From positions 62,001 through 126,000 of the forward strand of contig NZ_JAJNMU010000021.1 of the NCBI RefSeq assembly GCF_022458865.1: 64,000 nucleotides of DNA, in the 5' to 3' direction. This document shows positions 34,730-43,219 of the stretch, one piece after another. The stretch is from Paenibacillus periandrae. GTDB lineage: Bacteria; Bacillota; Bacilli; Paenibacillales; NBRC-103111. Under the pieces are notes generated by a model. It saw nothing but the letters and a program-made list of their open reading frames with translations, was not told where the DNA came from and ran no database searches. Position 1 is the first letter of the stretch. Every line of letters starts with the position of its first letter. A program made the translations under genes and the position numbers.

Positions 34730-35686
34730 ATGTATGAATGGATTGGTAAATTTACAGAAAATCAACGATTAATACAAAAAATGGCTGTTTGGTGCAGGTG
34801 GATACCTAAGCCTTGTATACTTATGCTGCTTGCATGCGCAGCGGTTATTCTGCAGTTGTCAATATTTAGCAAGGGAATGCGTATCAAAATTGATGCTAAC
34901 CTGAGCACATTGCTGAAGGATCGAAGTACTGAGGAGTTAATGCGTATCCGCCAGCAGTTTTTTCACAATTTGGTCAGTACACTTTACGAAATCATAGTGG
35001 AGTCCAAACATCTGGAAGGCAGTGAATCGTGGCGATTTCGGGTTGAGGGCGAGGATCATCTTAAGGAGGCACTACAGCTTGGCCGAGGCGCTATCATCTA
35101 TGCTCCGCATGTGGGCAACTTCTTTTATTATTACTGGTATCTTAGTCAAAAATATAAGTGCCTCACAATAGCTACTGCCGAAAGTCCTGAGCTGCGCCCC
35201 TTGTATGAGCAATTTCAATTAATGGGCTGTGAAGGCCTGGATTATGATCGCACCCCGCCTTTACTGCTGCTTCGCAAATTAAAAAAGCATTTGAAAAACA
35301 ATGGGGTTGTGTTTATTCTGGGGGATTTTTATCGGCCTACTTTTCCACAATCTCAATTTTTCGGACGGAAAAGTCGTACACCAGAGGGCGCAGCCTTGCT
35401 GTCCTTAGATCAACGTGTACCGATTATTCCCTTTTATGGACGAAGAGATCAGGGATTCAAGCACTGTCTTATATTCGAGCAGCCGCTGCATTTATATGCC
35501 TGTTATAAAAACTCTCAACGGTCTGAAGCCACTCAACTACTTAATCGATATATGGAATCGGTTATACGCAAACATCCTGAGCAGTGGTTTTACTGGTTCA
35601 ATGTAGAAGAACGCTTTAAAATCGATTTCAAGGAAGAAGATGAACAAAACTTGGATTATGATAAAATATTGCGTGTTTCATCTTGA
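34730..35686 (+). CDS. LpxL/HtrB-like membrane acyltransferase
   Basis: A 318-residue protein with an N-terminal membrane helix (about 29-46) and a domain resembling lipid A acyltransferases: GRGAIIYAPHVGNFFYYYWY (the HX4 region), RPLYEQFQLMG, GVVFILGDFYRPTFPQSQFF and ALLSLDQRVPIIPFYGR. Lipid A is absent from Firmicutes, so the acceptor must differ; with the OlsB-like neighbour, O-acylation of an N-acyl amino acid is a reasonable guess. AACCGGGAGG precedes the start codon at 34730. Confidence 0.72.
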   Translation: MYEWIGKFTENQRLIQKMAVWCRWIPKPCILMLLACAAVILQLSIFSKGMRIKIDANLSTLLKDRSTEELMRIRQQFFHNLVSTLYEIIVESKHLEGSESWRFRVEGEDHLKEALQLGRGAIIYAPHVGNFFYYYWYLSQKYKCLTIATAESPELRPLYEQFQLMGCEGLDYDRTPPLLLLRKLKKHLKNNGVVFILGDFYRPTFPQSQFFGRKSRTPEGAALLSLDQRVPIIPFYGRRDQGFKHCLIFEQPLHLYACYKNSQRSEATQLLNRYMESVIRKHPEQWFYWFNVEERFKIDFKEEDEQNLDYDKILRVSS

Positions 35687-35759
35687 AACTATGCATATTG
35701 ATTATGATTTGGGATATACTAGTTCAGGTGAAAAAACTACTCTCAGGAGGGGCTGCAGC

Positions 35760-35975
35760 ATGGATTTTACAAGTCACGATATTGCAGTAATCGAGCAAGC
35801 CTTGCATCTGGCCATGAGTATGAAAGGTAACGATTCAAAAGCGCAGCAGTTTCGTGAGGTGTTAATCAAGCTGCAAAGCAATTCGGCTGCAGCCTTCAGC
35901 GGCGGTAATTATCTGCAAAAAGAGGAACGTGATGGATTACGCTACGATTATGATGATTCCTCTGACCTGCTGTAA
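35760..35975 (+). CDS. Small acidic protein of unknown function
   Basis: I do not recognise it. The 71-residue product starts MDFTSHDIAVIEQALHLAMS, is helical in its first 45 residues and ends in an acidic tail (DYDDSSDLL). CAGGAGGGG lies 8 bases before the ATG. An upstream extension to 35640 overlaps the preceding gene and lacks a ribosome binding site, so it is rejected. A terminator follows, which supports a real transcript. Confidence 0.75.
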   Translation: MDFTSHDIAVIEQALHLAMSMKGNDSKAQQFREVLIKLQSNSAAAFSGGNYLQKEERDGLRYDYDDSSDLL

Positions 35976-36010
35976 TTAAATAAATTTTTTGTTCAAAAGT
36001 TCAATTTCTG

Positions 36011-36047
36011 GCCCTGGCGGAACAATATTCCGTTCAGGGCTATTTTA
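36011..36047 (+). terminator. Intrinsic terminator
   Basis: GCCCTG ... CAGGGC encloses GGAAC ... ATTCC pairing and is followed by TATTTTAT, after the small acidic protein gene. Confidence 0.7.
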
Positions 36048-36146
36048 TATGTGCCCAGCAGGATAAACAAATAATTGATATAAGAACGTACATTCGCTAT
36101 AATATAAGCTACTACAATCCGGCTTTTAAATGAGGAGCTTGATCCC

Positions 36147-38432
36147 ATGAACCCATTAACCGGCAAGGTTGATTCCATAGATGAAATGATCCAATTAGTG
36201 AAAAATACTCCAGAGCTGATGTCTCAGGTTACATACTGGCATACGATTCCGCCGCGTGATCCGATGTATGATGCATTCCCGTCTGAGCTTCATCCCATTT
36301 TGTTAGCTGCTCTGAAGGTCAAAGGAATTGAAGGGCTGTATACGCACCAGGCGCAATCGTTTCGCGAGGCAGCAGCAGGCCATCACGTTGTTACCGTAAC
36401 TCCAACTGCATCCGGTAAAACCCTTTGTTATAACCTGCCGGTTTTACAGGAAATACTGAATAATGATAGCTCACGTGCGCTATATTTGTTTCCGACTAAG
36501 GCGTTGGCTCAAGATCAGGTATCAGAGCTTCAGGAAACCGTTAACCGGATGGGAGCCGATATTAAGACTCACACCTACGATGGGGATACGCCTCCAACGG
36601 TAAGGCAGGCTATTCGCAATGCAGGTCACATTGTTGTGACCAATCCGGATATGCTCCACTCCGCTATTCTTCCCCACCATACCAAGTGGGTTAAGCTGTT
36701 CGAAAATATTAAGTATATCGTCATTGATGAAGTCCACTCATATCGCGGCGTATTTGGCAGTCATGTAGCCAATGTGATTCGAAGACTGAAGCGAATTTGT
36801 CGATTCTACGGTTCCTCTCCACAATTTATATGTGCGTCAGCAACCATTGATAATCCACAGGAGCACGCAGAGCGTCTGATCGGCGAACCCGTTTCATTGG
36901 TCAGCCGCAACGGAGCTCCAGCTGGTGAAAAGCATTTTGTTTTTTATAATCCGCCTGTTGTAAATCAACAATTAGGTATACGGAAGAGCAGTGTATTGGA
37001 AACCCGTAAAATAGCAGGCATGCTGCTCAAGCAAGGTGTACAGACGATTGTATTTGCCAGAAGTCGTGTACGTGTTGAGCTGCTGCTTACGTACTTGCAG
37101 GACCTGATCAAGCATGAGTTGGGAGACAAGTCGATTCGCGGTTATCGCGGCGGGTATTTGCCCCAGCTGCGACGGGAGATTGAGCGCGGACTGCGTAATG
37201 GAGAGATTCGCGGAGTCGTCAGTACGAATGCCCTGGAGCTGGGTATTGATATCGGACAGCTGCAGGCATGTGTGCTTAACGGATATCCGGGGACGATTGC
37301 CAGCACCTGGCAGCAATCCGGACGCGCAGGCAGAAGGCAGGAGAGCTCCATCACGTTTTTGGTTGCAAGCAGCAACCCGCTTGATCAATATATGATCCAA
37401 AATCCACGATATTTCATTGAACGTCCACCTGAGCAGGCGCGAATTCATCCTGATAATTTGATCATATTGGTCGATCATGTCAAATGTGCGGCGTATGAGC
37501 TTCCTTTTGAAGAGGGAGAGCAATTCGGTGGCGAATCATTAAAGGATGTTTTGGAATTTTTGACCGAGGAGCATATCCTGCACGTCGTGAAAAATCGTTG
37601 GTATTGGATGGATCAGTCTTTCCCTGCCCATGATATTTCATTACGCTCCGCAGCTCAGGAAAACTTTGTCATAGTAGATATGACTAATGGTACGCGGGTT
37701 ATTGGAGAAGTGGATCGATTCAGTGCACCGACTATGATTCATGAAGAAGCCATCTATATCCATGAGGGCATTCAGTTCCAGGTGGAAAAGCTTGACTATG
37801 AAGAGAAAAAAGCGTTCGTACGCCAGGTGAATGTCGATTATTTTACAGACGCAAGCATGGCCGTCCAGCTAAAGGTGCTTCATGTACACCGCGAAGTGGA
37901 GGAGCATGGACTGCATCGTAATTATGGCGAAGTAACTCTGAATGCAAAACCGACTATTTTCAAAAAAATCAGATTGCGGACTCACGAGAATATTGGCTCA
38001 GGACCGATTCATTTGCCTGAGGAGGAGCTGCACACCAGCTCTTATTGGTTTACCTTTTCGGAACAAGCCTCAGCGGAAACCTCGGTTAATGATATGCAGT
38101 TTGCGCTGCTCGGCTTATCCAATGTATTGGTGCATATCGCACCGCTTTATTTGATGTGTGATCCACGGGATATTCGTGTAGTGCCGCAGGTACGTGCTAT
38201 TCACAATAAGCTGCCAACGATATTTTTCTACGATAGTTATCCTGGGGGTGTGGGCTTGAGTGAACGACTATATGACGTCCATGGTGAATTAATAGCTGAA
38301 GCGAAGCGGCTTATTTCAAACTGTCAATGTTTAAGCGGCTGTCCTGCCTGTGTTGGGCCCATTGAAGAGGTTGGATTGATGGGTAAGCAGCTTTCACTCA
38401 GCTTGCTGCGACGGCTGGAGGTAACGCAATGA
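36147..38432 (+). CDS. mrfA: Mitomycin repair helicase MrfA (YprA-like)
   Basis: MrfA is the DNA helicase of a nucleotide-excision pathway for mitomycin C adducts in B. subtilis. Motif I is TPTASGKTLCYN, Walker B is IDEVHSYRG, motif III CASATI, and motif VI WQQSGRAGRR. A C-terminal cysteine cluster (NCQCLSGCPACVG) fits the metal-binding MrfA-type domain. The 761-residue length is typical. GAGGAG precedes the ATG. The mrfB gene overlaps its end by 4 bases, matching the known yprA-yprB pair. Confidence 0.9.
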   Translation: MNPLTGKVDSIDEMIQLVKNTPELMSQVTYWHTIPPRDPMYDAFPSELHPILLAALKVKGIEGLYTHQAQSFREAAAGHHVVTVTPTASGKTLCYNLPVLQEILNNDSSRALYLFPTKALAQDQVSELQETVNRMGADIKTHTYDGDTPPTVRQAIRNAGHIVVTNPDMLHSAILPHHTKWVKLFENIKYIVIDEVHSYRGVFGSHVANVIRRLKRICRFYGSSPQFICASATIDNPQEHAERLIGEPVSLVSRNGAPAGEKHFVFYNPPVVNQQLGIRKSSVLETRKIAGMLLKQGVQTIVFARSRVRVELLLTYLQDLIKHELGDKSIRGYRGGYLPQLRREIERGLRNGEIRGVVSTNALELGIDIGQLQACVLNGYPGTIASTWQQSGRAGRRQESSITFLVASSNPLDQYMIQNPRYFIERPPEQARIHPDNLIILVDHVKCAAYELPFEEGEQFGGESLKDVLEFLTEEHILHVVKNRWYWMDQSFPAHDISLRSAAQENFVIVDMTNGTRVIGEVDRFSAPTMIHEEAIYIHEGIQFQVEKLDYEEKKAFVRQVNVDYFTDASMAVQLKVLHVHREVEEHGLHRNYGEVTLNAKPTIFKKIRLRTHENIGSGPIHLPEEELHTSSYWFTFSEQASAETSVNDMQFALLGLSNVLVHIAPLYLMCDPRDIRVVPQVRAIHNKLPTIFFYDSYPGGVGLSERLYDVHGELIAEAKRLISNCQCLSGCPACVGPIEEVGLMGKQLSLSLLRRLEVTQ

Positions 38433-39865
38433 GTGGACTTCGTGAAAGGCTGCTGCGCCACAAATCGTCGGGAAGCCAAACGAAACCCGCTGCTGCATTG
38501 GATACTTCTGTTCAGACATCGGAATGGTCAGTAATTGACGCTCATATGGAACACAATGAATGGGGCTCGTTTGTGATGAGACGGCGTTACTATGACCAGC
38601 AGGCCAAGCATGGGCATTACGCGTTGAGTGAACTGTTGGGACAGTCCGATAAGCTGCTCCATCTGCTGGGAGCTGAGGCAGTGACTCCAGAGGAGCAGGA
38701 TGGTCTAACTCATGAAAAATTGCTATATCTCGATACGGAGACAACAGGTCTTGGGATTGGTACGGGAAACGTCGCTTTTATGATCGGTATCGGTTTTTAT
38801 GAAAAAGATCAGTTTGTCGTAGAGCAGATGTTTATTCGTGATCCGGGTGAGGAGCTGGGCATGCTTCATCATCTGCACGAGAAAATAGCCGAGCATCCTT
38901 ATTTGGTGACGTATAACGGCAAAACTTTTGATTGGCCGATCATTAAGAACCGTTATATTTTGAATCGTATGCAGCTGGACACCCAGATTGCTGGACACTT
39001 TGACTTTTTATACCCATCGCGCAGTTTGTGGAAGCATACACTACCCTCATGTCGGTTGGGTAAGGTAGAGGAGGAACAGCTTGGCGTTGTACGTAAGGAT
39101 GATGTGGCAGGAGCGCTTGCTCCTGTGCTCTATTTTCAATATTTGGCAGAACGAAAAGTTTCTATTGTCGAGGGCGTATTTATTCATAATGAACTCGATA
39201 TTTTATCGTTGGCTGGTTTATCGATTCATTTTGCAAGGATTTTGAGCGGGAAAAGCAATTTTAAGGACATGGGCTTGGAAGAGCTGTATCGGCTGGGTGT
39301 ATGGTTGGACAAGCTGAACCAGCAGTGGATGTCAGAGCAAGCACTGGAGTGTCTGGCCAAGCGGATTACAGGTGCAGACAGTGAGGAAGAAGAGCAAGGG
39401 GCTGATGACTATTTGCTGCCGCTAGCCCAGGTGTATAAGCAGCAGCACCGTTATACAGCAGCGCGGGATTTGTGGGAACTGTATGTGGAGCGCAGAAAAG
39501 AACGCACGACAGCTTCATTGGACGCTTATGTCGAATTGTCCATGCATTATGAGCATCGAGAGAAGCAGTATGGGTTGGCTCTGTCCTATGCCGAGCAAGC
39601 ACTAGACAAAGCATGGCGACAGCATTCTTTAAAGCGTTCCTATGGGGGCGGAGGTGTTAGGTCAACTGGAAAACGTCAATCATCAAAATCACTCGAACAT
39701 GTGCAAGAAAGTGGTATCGCAGATTTGGAGAAGCGCATCCAACGATTACGACAAAAGTCCGCCAGAGCTAACAACCAGTTGACAAAGGATAAGAAAAGGA
39801 CAGTTACCCGAAGTCAGGTTGGATCAGAATCAGATCTTGTTCTGACGATGGATAACCTGATTTAA
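38429..39865 (+). CDS. mrfB: Mitomycin repair exonuclease MrfB (YprB-like)
   Basis: MrfB is the DEDD-type exonuclease partner of MrfA. The exonuclease domain (about 95-260) shows LYLDTETTGLG, YNGKTFDWPIIKNRY and HNELDILSLAGL, which provide the Asp/Glu metal ligands. The following region (about 290-400) looks like TPR-type helices. The last 75 residues are basic and Ser/Gly-rich, perhaps for DNA contact. ATG overlaps the mrfA stop codon (ATGA). It is 478 residues. Confidence 0.88.
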   Translation: MSGLRERLLRHKSSGSQTKPAAALDTSVQTSEWSVIDAHMEHNEWGSFVMRRRYYDQQAKHGHYALSELLGQSDKLLHLLGAEAVTPEEQDGLTHEKLLYLDTETTGLGIGTGNVAFMIGIGFYEKDQFVVEQMFIRDPGEELGMLHHLHEKIAEHPYLVTYNGKTFDWPIIKNRYILNRMQLDTQIAGHFDFLYPSRSLWKHTLPSCRLGKVEEEQLGVVRKDDVAGALAPVLYFQYLAERKVSIVEGVFIHNELDILSLAGLSIHFARILSGKSNFKDMGLEELYRLGVWLDKLNQQWMSEQALECLAKRITGADSEEEEQGADDYLLPLAQVYKQQHRYTAARDLWELYVERRKERTTASLDAYVELSMHYEHREKQYGLALSYAEQALDKAWRQHSLKRSYGGGGVRSTGKRQSSKSLEHVQESGIADLEKRIQRLRQKSARANNQLTKDKKRTVTRSQVGSESDLVLTMDNLI

Positions 39866-40049
39866 ACGAAGATAAGCTCTATTCTTGGCATAACATAGAC
39901 TTTATTTGGTAATATATAGACTACGGATTCGTGTATTTTCATCTGGGAGCGTTACAAGGCTGTGAAAATATTATACAATGTTTGCATGAGGTAGTTTCGG
40001 AGGAACACGGTCATGTCATACCATGCTGCTCATAGAGATTCTATGGAGG

Positions 40050-40406
40050 GTGATTGCTATCATTCATGTTTATTTGGACGACGTACGTCTGTGCCCTGCC
40101 GGTTTTGTAGCTGCCCACAATGCAGAGGAATGTATATTATTGCTTAAGGAGTGTGAGGTTGGCATTTTGTCTCTAGATTTTGATCTGGGATGGGGTCAAC
40201 CAACCGGGCTGCAGGTAGCGAGTTTCCTGGCGTCTTCTCAGCGTTTTCCCAATGAAATTTATTTACATACCTCCAGCTGGAGCGGTAAACAAGCGATGTA
40301 TCAGCTTTTATACCGGAGCAAGCCGGATAACGTTAAGCTGGTTAACGGACCGATGCCTCACGATATGCTTCAAACCATTGCCAATACAGCAAAGAATAGG
40401 TTGTGA
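40050..40406 (+). CDS. Cyclic-phosphate-processing receiver-domain protein (cREC type)
   Basis: IHVYLDDVRLCPAGFVAAHN followed by ECILLLKECEVGILSLDFDLG resembles the receiver-like cREC family proposed to act on cyclic-phosphate termini or nucleotides. Homologues start around the first VYLDD, so an ATG at 40023 is too early. GGAGGG at 40045-40050 best serves ATC (40059) or ATT (40062); GTG at 40050 is given as the nearest conventional start but overlaps that site. A second, stronger site at 39999-40003 leads into a different frame. The start is uncertain. Confidence 0.65.
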   Translation: MIAIIHVYLDDVRLCPAGFVAAHNAEECILLLKECEVGILSLDFDLGWGQPTGLQVASFLASSQRFPNEIYLHTSSWSGKQAMYQLLYRSKPDNVKLVNGPMPHDMLQTIANTAKNRL

Positions 40407-40415
40407 TCTTGTATT

Positions 40416-41192
40416 ATGCAGCACGTAATATCATTAAGTAATGTACATTTTATCCGCGAGGAGCGGGCGATTTTATCGAATATTGAGCTTCAGGTACAAC
40501 TAGGTGAACATTGGGTCATTCTTGGGAAAAATGGATCGGGCAAAACGACGATTCTGGAGATGATTAATGGATATCAATTCCCAAGCATTGGGCAGGTCCA
40601 GGTTCTGGATCATCTTTATGGACAATGTGATGTGAGAGAAGTACGTAAACAAATCGGGTACATTAGTCAATCCTTATACGAAAAACTGAATCCGGCTGAT
40701 CCCGTATGGGAGGTCATCGCTACCGGCGAATATGCTTTTTTGCGTTTTTATCAGGAAATATCGCCTAAGGTGCGTACAAAGGCACTCGGGATGCTGGATG
40801 AAATACGTCTTTCACATCTGGCAGAACAGCCACTCGGCACGCTATCGCAAGGGGAACGCAAAAAGGTGATGCTGGCCAGGGCATTAATGACAAGCCCCTC
40901 GATTCTGATCATGGACGAGCCTTGCTCGGGCTTGGATTTATTTGAGCGTGAGCGGTTGCTTGAAACCGTTAATCAGCTTGGCAAGCAAAATATTACTGTA
41001 TTGTATGTCACGCATCATATCGAGGAAATTATGCCGATGTTCACACATGTTGCGTTGATTGACGATGGCAAGCTCGTAGCCTCTGGCCGTAAGGAAGACG
41101 TATTGAATGAAGAAAATTTGTTGAGTGCATTTCAGGTTCCGGTTACTCTTGAATGGTTTCAAGGCCGTCCCTGGATCAAGGTACTCGGGTAA
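40416..41192 (+). CDS. ABC transporter ATP-binding protein without partner permease
   Basis: Walker A is LGKNGSGKTTIL, the signature is GTLSQGERKKVMLARAL, Walker B is ILIMDEPCSG, and the switch histidine lies in YVTHHIEE. The sequence resembles YlmA/ModF-type single ATPases. No membrane subunit is adjacent, so it may work with a distant permease or in a non-transport role. The start codon has only a weak ribosome binding site. The next start codon shares one base with its stop codon (TAATG). Confidence 0.85.
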   Translation: MQHVISLSNVHFIREERAILSNIELQVQLGEHWVILGKNGSGKTTILEMINGYQFPSIGQVQVLDHLYGQCDVREVRKQIGYISQSLYEKLNPADPVWEVIATGEYAFLRFYQEISPKVRTKALGMLDEIRLSHLAEQPLGTLSQGERKKVMLARALMTSPSILIMDEPCSGLDLFERERLLETVNQLGKQNITVLYVTHHIEEIMPMFTHVALIDDGKLVASGRKEDVLNEENLLSAFQVPVTLEWFQGRPWIKVLG

Positions 41193-42226
41193 TGAGTGTG
41201 GATGAGCTGCAAAGCAGCGCTTTTATCGGTACAGCCAATCGCGGCTATGGACAGCAGGCACAGGAGGAAATTCTAAGGTTGTTTGGATCGCCTATCAAGT
41301 TTGCGCATCTGGTTCCTAATGAGATATTTCTTTTCCAGCTTCCAGTGAGCAAATCTGAAGTTATTCTCAAGCTGACAACGCAAGAGCCGATGTTTCTTCG
41401 CCATATTCAGCCTGTGGACGCGGAGCTTGATTGGGATGGTGAATTGGCTTCGCTGCAGTCGTGGGCTATCAATTCTGTTCAGTTAGACGCAGAGAGCAAG
41501 GTTGCCGTGCAGGTTCGTAAAACCGAGGAGCTTACGACGGGCATTTCACAAGGTGAATATAAACAGGCACTTGACCATATATTGACGGAAACGTACGCAA
41601 CAATTCCCGTTGCCAAAGGCTCGGATTTGATCGTGTCTCTTTATTTGGTTCCGGGCATTGCCTATATCGGCGTCTCCAAGCCGGAACACAATTTGTCTGA
41701 TTGGTCAGGCGGTGCGATACGCTATCGCAAAGAAGAAGGGCAACTGTCACGTGCCAAGTTCAAGCTATTAGAGGCTGAGCAGGTATTCGGTCTTGATTTA
41801 ACACAATACAAGACGGCGCTAGACGTCGGAGCTGCACCAGGAGGCTGGACCTCGCTGCTGCTGGAACGGGGGATCAAGGTGACAGCAATCGATCCGGCCA
41901 AGCTGGATAAGGATTTGCTAAAAAACAAAAATCTGACCTTCCATCAAAAAAATGCTGCCGATGTTAAGCTGCAGGATGCTTCCTTTGAGTTGATTGTTTG
42001 TGATATGAGCTGGAGTCCAAGACAAATGGGCAAGCTTATTAAAGGGCTTTTACCTGCACTGATTACAGGAGGAACGGCGATCATTACGGTTAAATTGATG
42101 CATAAAAAAGCTTTTCAAACAGTTCGGGAGCTTGTAGGCGATTTATCACCGGAGCTCACTGTGCAAAAGGCCAAGCAATTATTTCATAACCGCGAGGAGC
42201 TCACTTTGTTTTTTATCAAAGCGTAG
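41192..42226 (+). CDS. FtsJ-type SAM-dependent methyltransferase, RlmM-like
   Basis: The C-terminal half is a Rossmann methyltransferase: ALDVGAAPGGWTSLLLERG (motif I), TAIDPAKL, and CDMSWSPRQ, as in FtsJ/RlmM RNA 2'-O-methyltransferases. The lysine in ITVKLMHKK fits the K-D-K-E tetrad. The N-terminal half has a THUMP-like look (EILRLFGSPIKFAHL). A 23S rRNA target is likely by analogy but unproven. ATG 41192 overlaps the preceding stop codon by one base, with AAGGTACTCGGG upstream. Confidence 0.82.
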   Translation: MSVDELQSSAFIGTANRGYGQQAQEEILRLFGSPIKFAHLVPNEIFLFQLPVSKSEVILKLTTQEPMFLRHIQPVDAELDWDGELASLQSWAINSVQLDAESKVAVQVRKTEELTTGISQGEYKQALDHILTETYATIPVAKGSDLIVSLYLVPGIAYIGVSKPEHNLSDWSGGAIRYRKEEGQLSRAKFKLLEAEQVFGLDLTQYKTALDVGAAPGGWTSLLLERGIKVTAIDPAKLDKDLLKNKNLTFHQKNAADVKLQDASFELIVCDMSWSPRQMGKLIKGLLPALITGGTAIITVKLMHKKAFQTVRELVGDLSPELTVQKAKQLFHNREELTLFFIKA

Positions 42227-42286
42227 CAGGTTTATGAAAAGCATGGAACACAATTATCGCAATGGTTAAAGGAGGCCAGGCTCGGA

Positions 42287-42937
42287 ATGGCAAACGAGTA
42301 TGCAGGAAGTGGCGAATTATCGAACTGGAACTCTATTTATAACATAAAAGATGAAGATCAGCCTCCAGTATATGACGATTGGCTTGTGAAGCATATGGAT
42401 GTGCTGGAGGCTTCCCGACATACTGCTGTTCTTGACCTTGGCTGTGGAAATGGGTGTGACAGCTTGTTTCTATCTGAACGTGGATTTGACGTCATTTCCT
42501 GTGATTGGTCGGAGGAAGCGCTGCTGCGAGTGCGGCGGCATGTTCCGCTTGCGGATACACGGGCGGTGAATTTGCTGGAGCCGCTGCCTTTTGCTGATAA
42601 TAGCGCCATTGTGATTATCGCCGATTTGAGTTTGCATTATTTCTCGTGGGAAGCGACGATAGCTATTATCAATGAACTGCAGCGTGTTTTGCAATCAGAT
42701 GGTTATTTATTATGCAGAGTGAATTCTATAAAAGACGTCAATTTTGGTGCAGGTGTAGGTCAGGAAATCGAAGCTGGTTACTATGAAAATGAGGGACACA
42801 AAAAGCGATTTTTTGATAAGGAGCGACTCGAACAATTGTTTCATCAATGGCAACTCACCTACATAGAAGAAGCTGTCCTACATCGTTATGGTAAACCAAA
42901 GTTTTTATGGGAGCTGGCTGTGACCAATTTGAAATAA
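42287..42937 (+). CDS. Class I SAM-dependent methyltransferase
   Basis: LDLGCGNGCDSLFLSERGFDV is motif I (about residues 49-69), CDWSEEALLRVR follows as motif II, and LSLHYFSW lies at the post-motif II site. The sequence resembles TehB/UbiE-type small-molecule methyltransferases. The substrate is unknown. AAAGGAGG lies 11 bases before the ATG. It is 216 residues long. Confidence 0.82.
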   Translation: MANEYAGSGELSNWNSIYNIKDEDQPPVYDDWLVKHMDVLEASRHTAVLDLGCGNGCDSLFLSERGFDVISCDWSEEALLRVRRHVPLADTRAVNLLEPLPFADNSAIVIIADLSLHYFSWEATIAIINELQRVLQSDGYLLCRVNSIKDVNFGAGVGQEIEAGYYENEGHKKRFFDKERLEQLFHQWQLTYIEEAVLHRYGKPKFLWELAVTNLK

Positions 42938-42991
42938 GTATCTTCACTTGTGATAAGAAAGCCTTCAGGTGTTACAGATTAGGAGCGAATA

Positions 42992-43084
42992 ATGGGAGAT
43001 TATTTGTTAACAAGACTGCTCGTGCCCGTCGCAATTTTTTTGGCGATTACCCTGCTTGCCTTCCTATTCGTGCCGCAGACCTGA
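42992..43084 (+). CDS. Candidate 30-residue single-span membrane protein
   Basis: The ORF MGDYLLTRLLVPVAIFLAIT and on to LLAFLFVPQT has one hydrophobic helix (about 9-26). AGGAG lies 7 bases before the ATG, which is well spaced. It sits in a 282-base gap between a methyltransferase and the CoaD-like gene. The N-terminus resembles the first helix of DppB-type permeases, so it may be a remnant. I favour a genuine small protein, without strong evidence. Confidence 0.45.
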   Translation: MGDYLLTRLLVPVAIFLAITLLAFLFVPQT

Positions 43085-43219
43085 CATATCAAATAAGTAA
43101 TGGGATACTACATACGTGCTTGGTGCTGCAGGTAATTATTGGATATGGACAAATAGGATGGATGTCAAAGGGCTAACACCAAGTAAAAAAGACTTGTAGA
43201 TGCTAAGGAGTGATTACTC

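Noticed and set aside
35640..35759. N-terminal extension of the small acidic protein
   Set aside because: It overlaps the preceding acyltransferase gene and lacks a ribosome binding site; the ATG at 35760 has a strong one.
42907..43176. ORF of 89 codons between the methyltransferase and the CoaD-like gene
   Set aside because: It begins within the preceding gene, has no ribosome binding site and no recognisable features; the 30-codon frame at 42992 is better supported.
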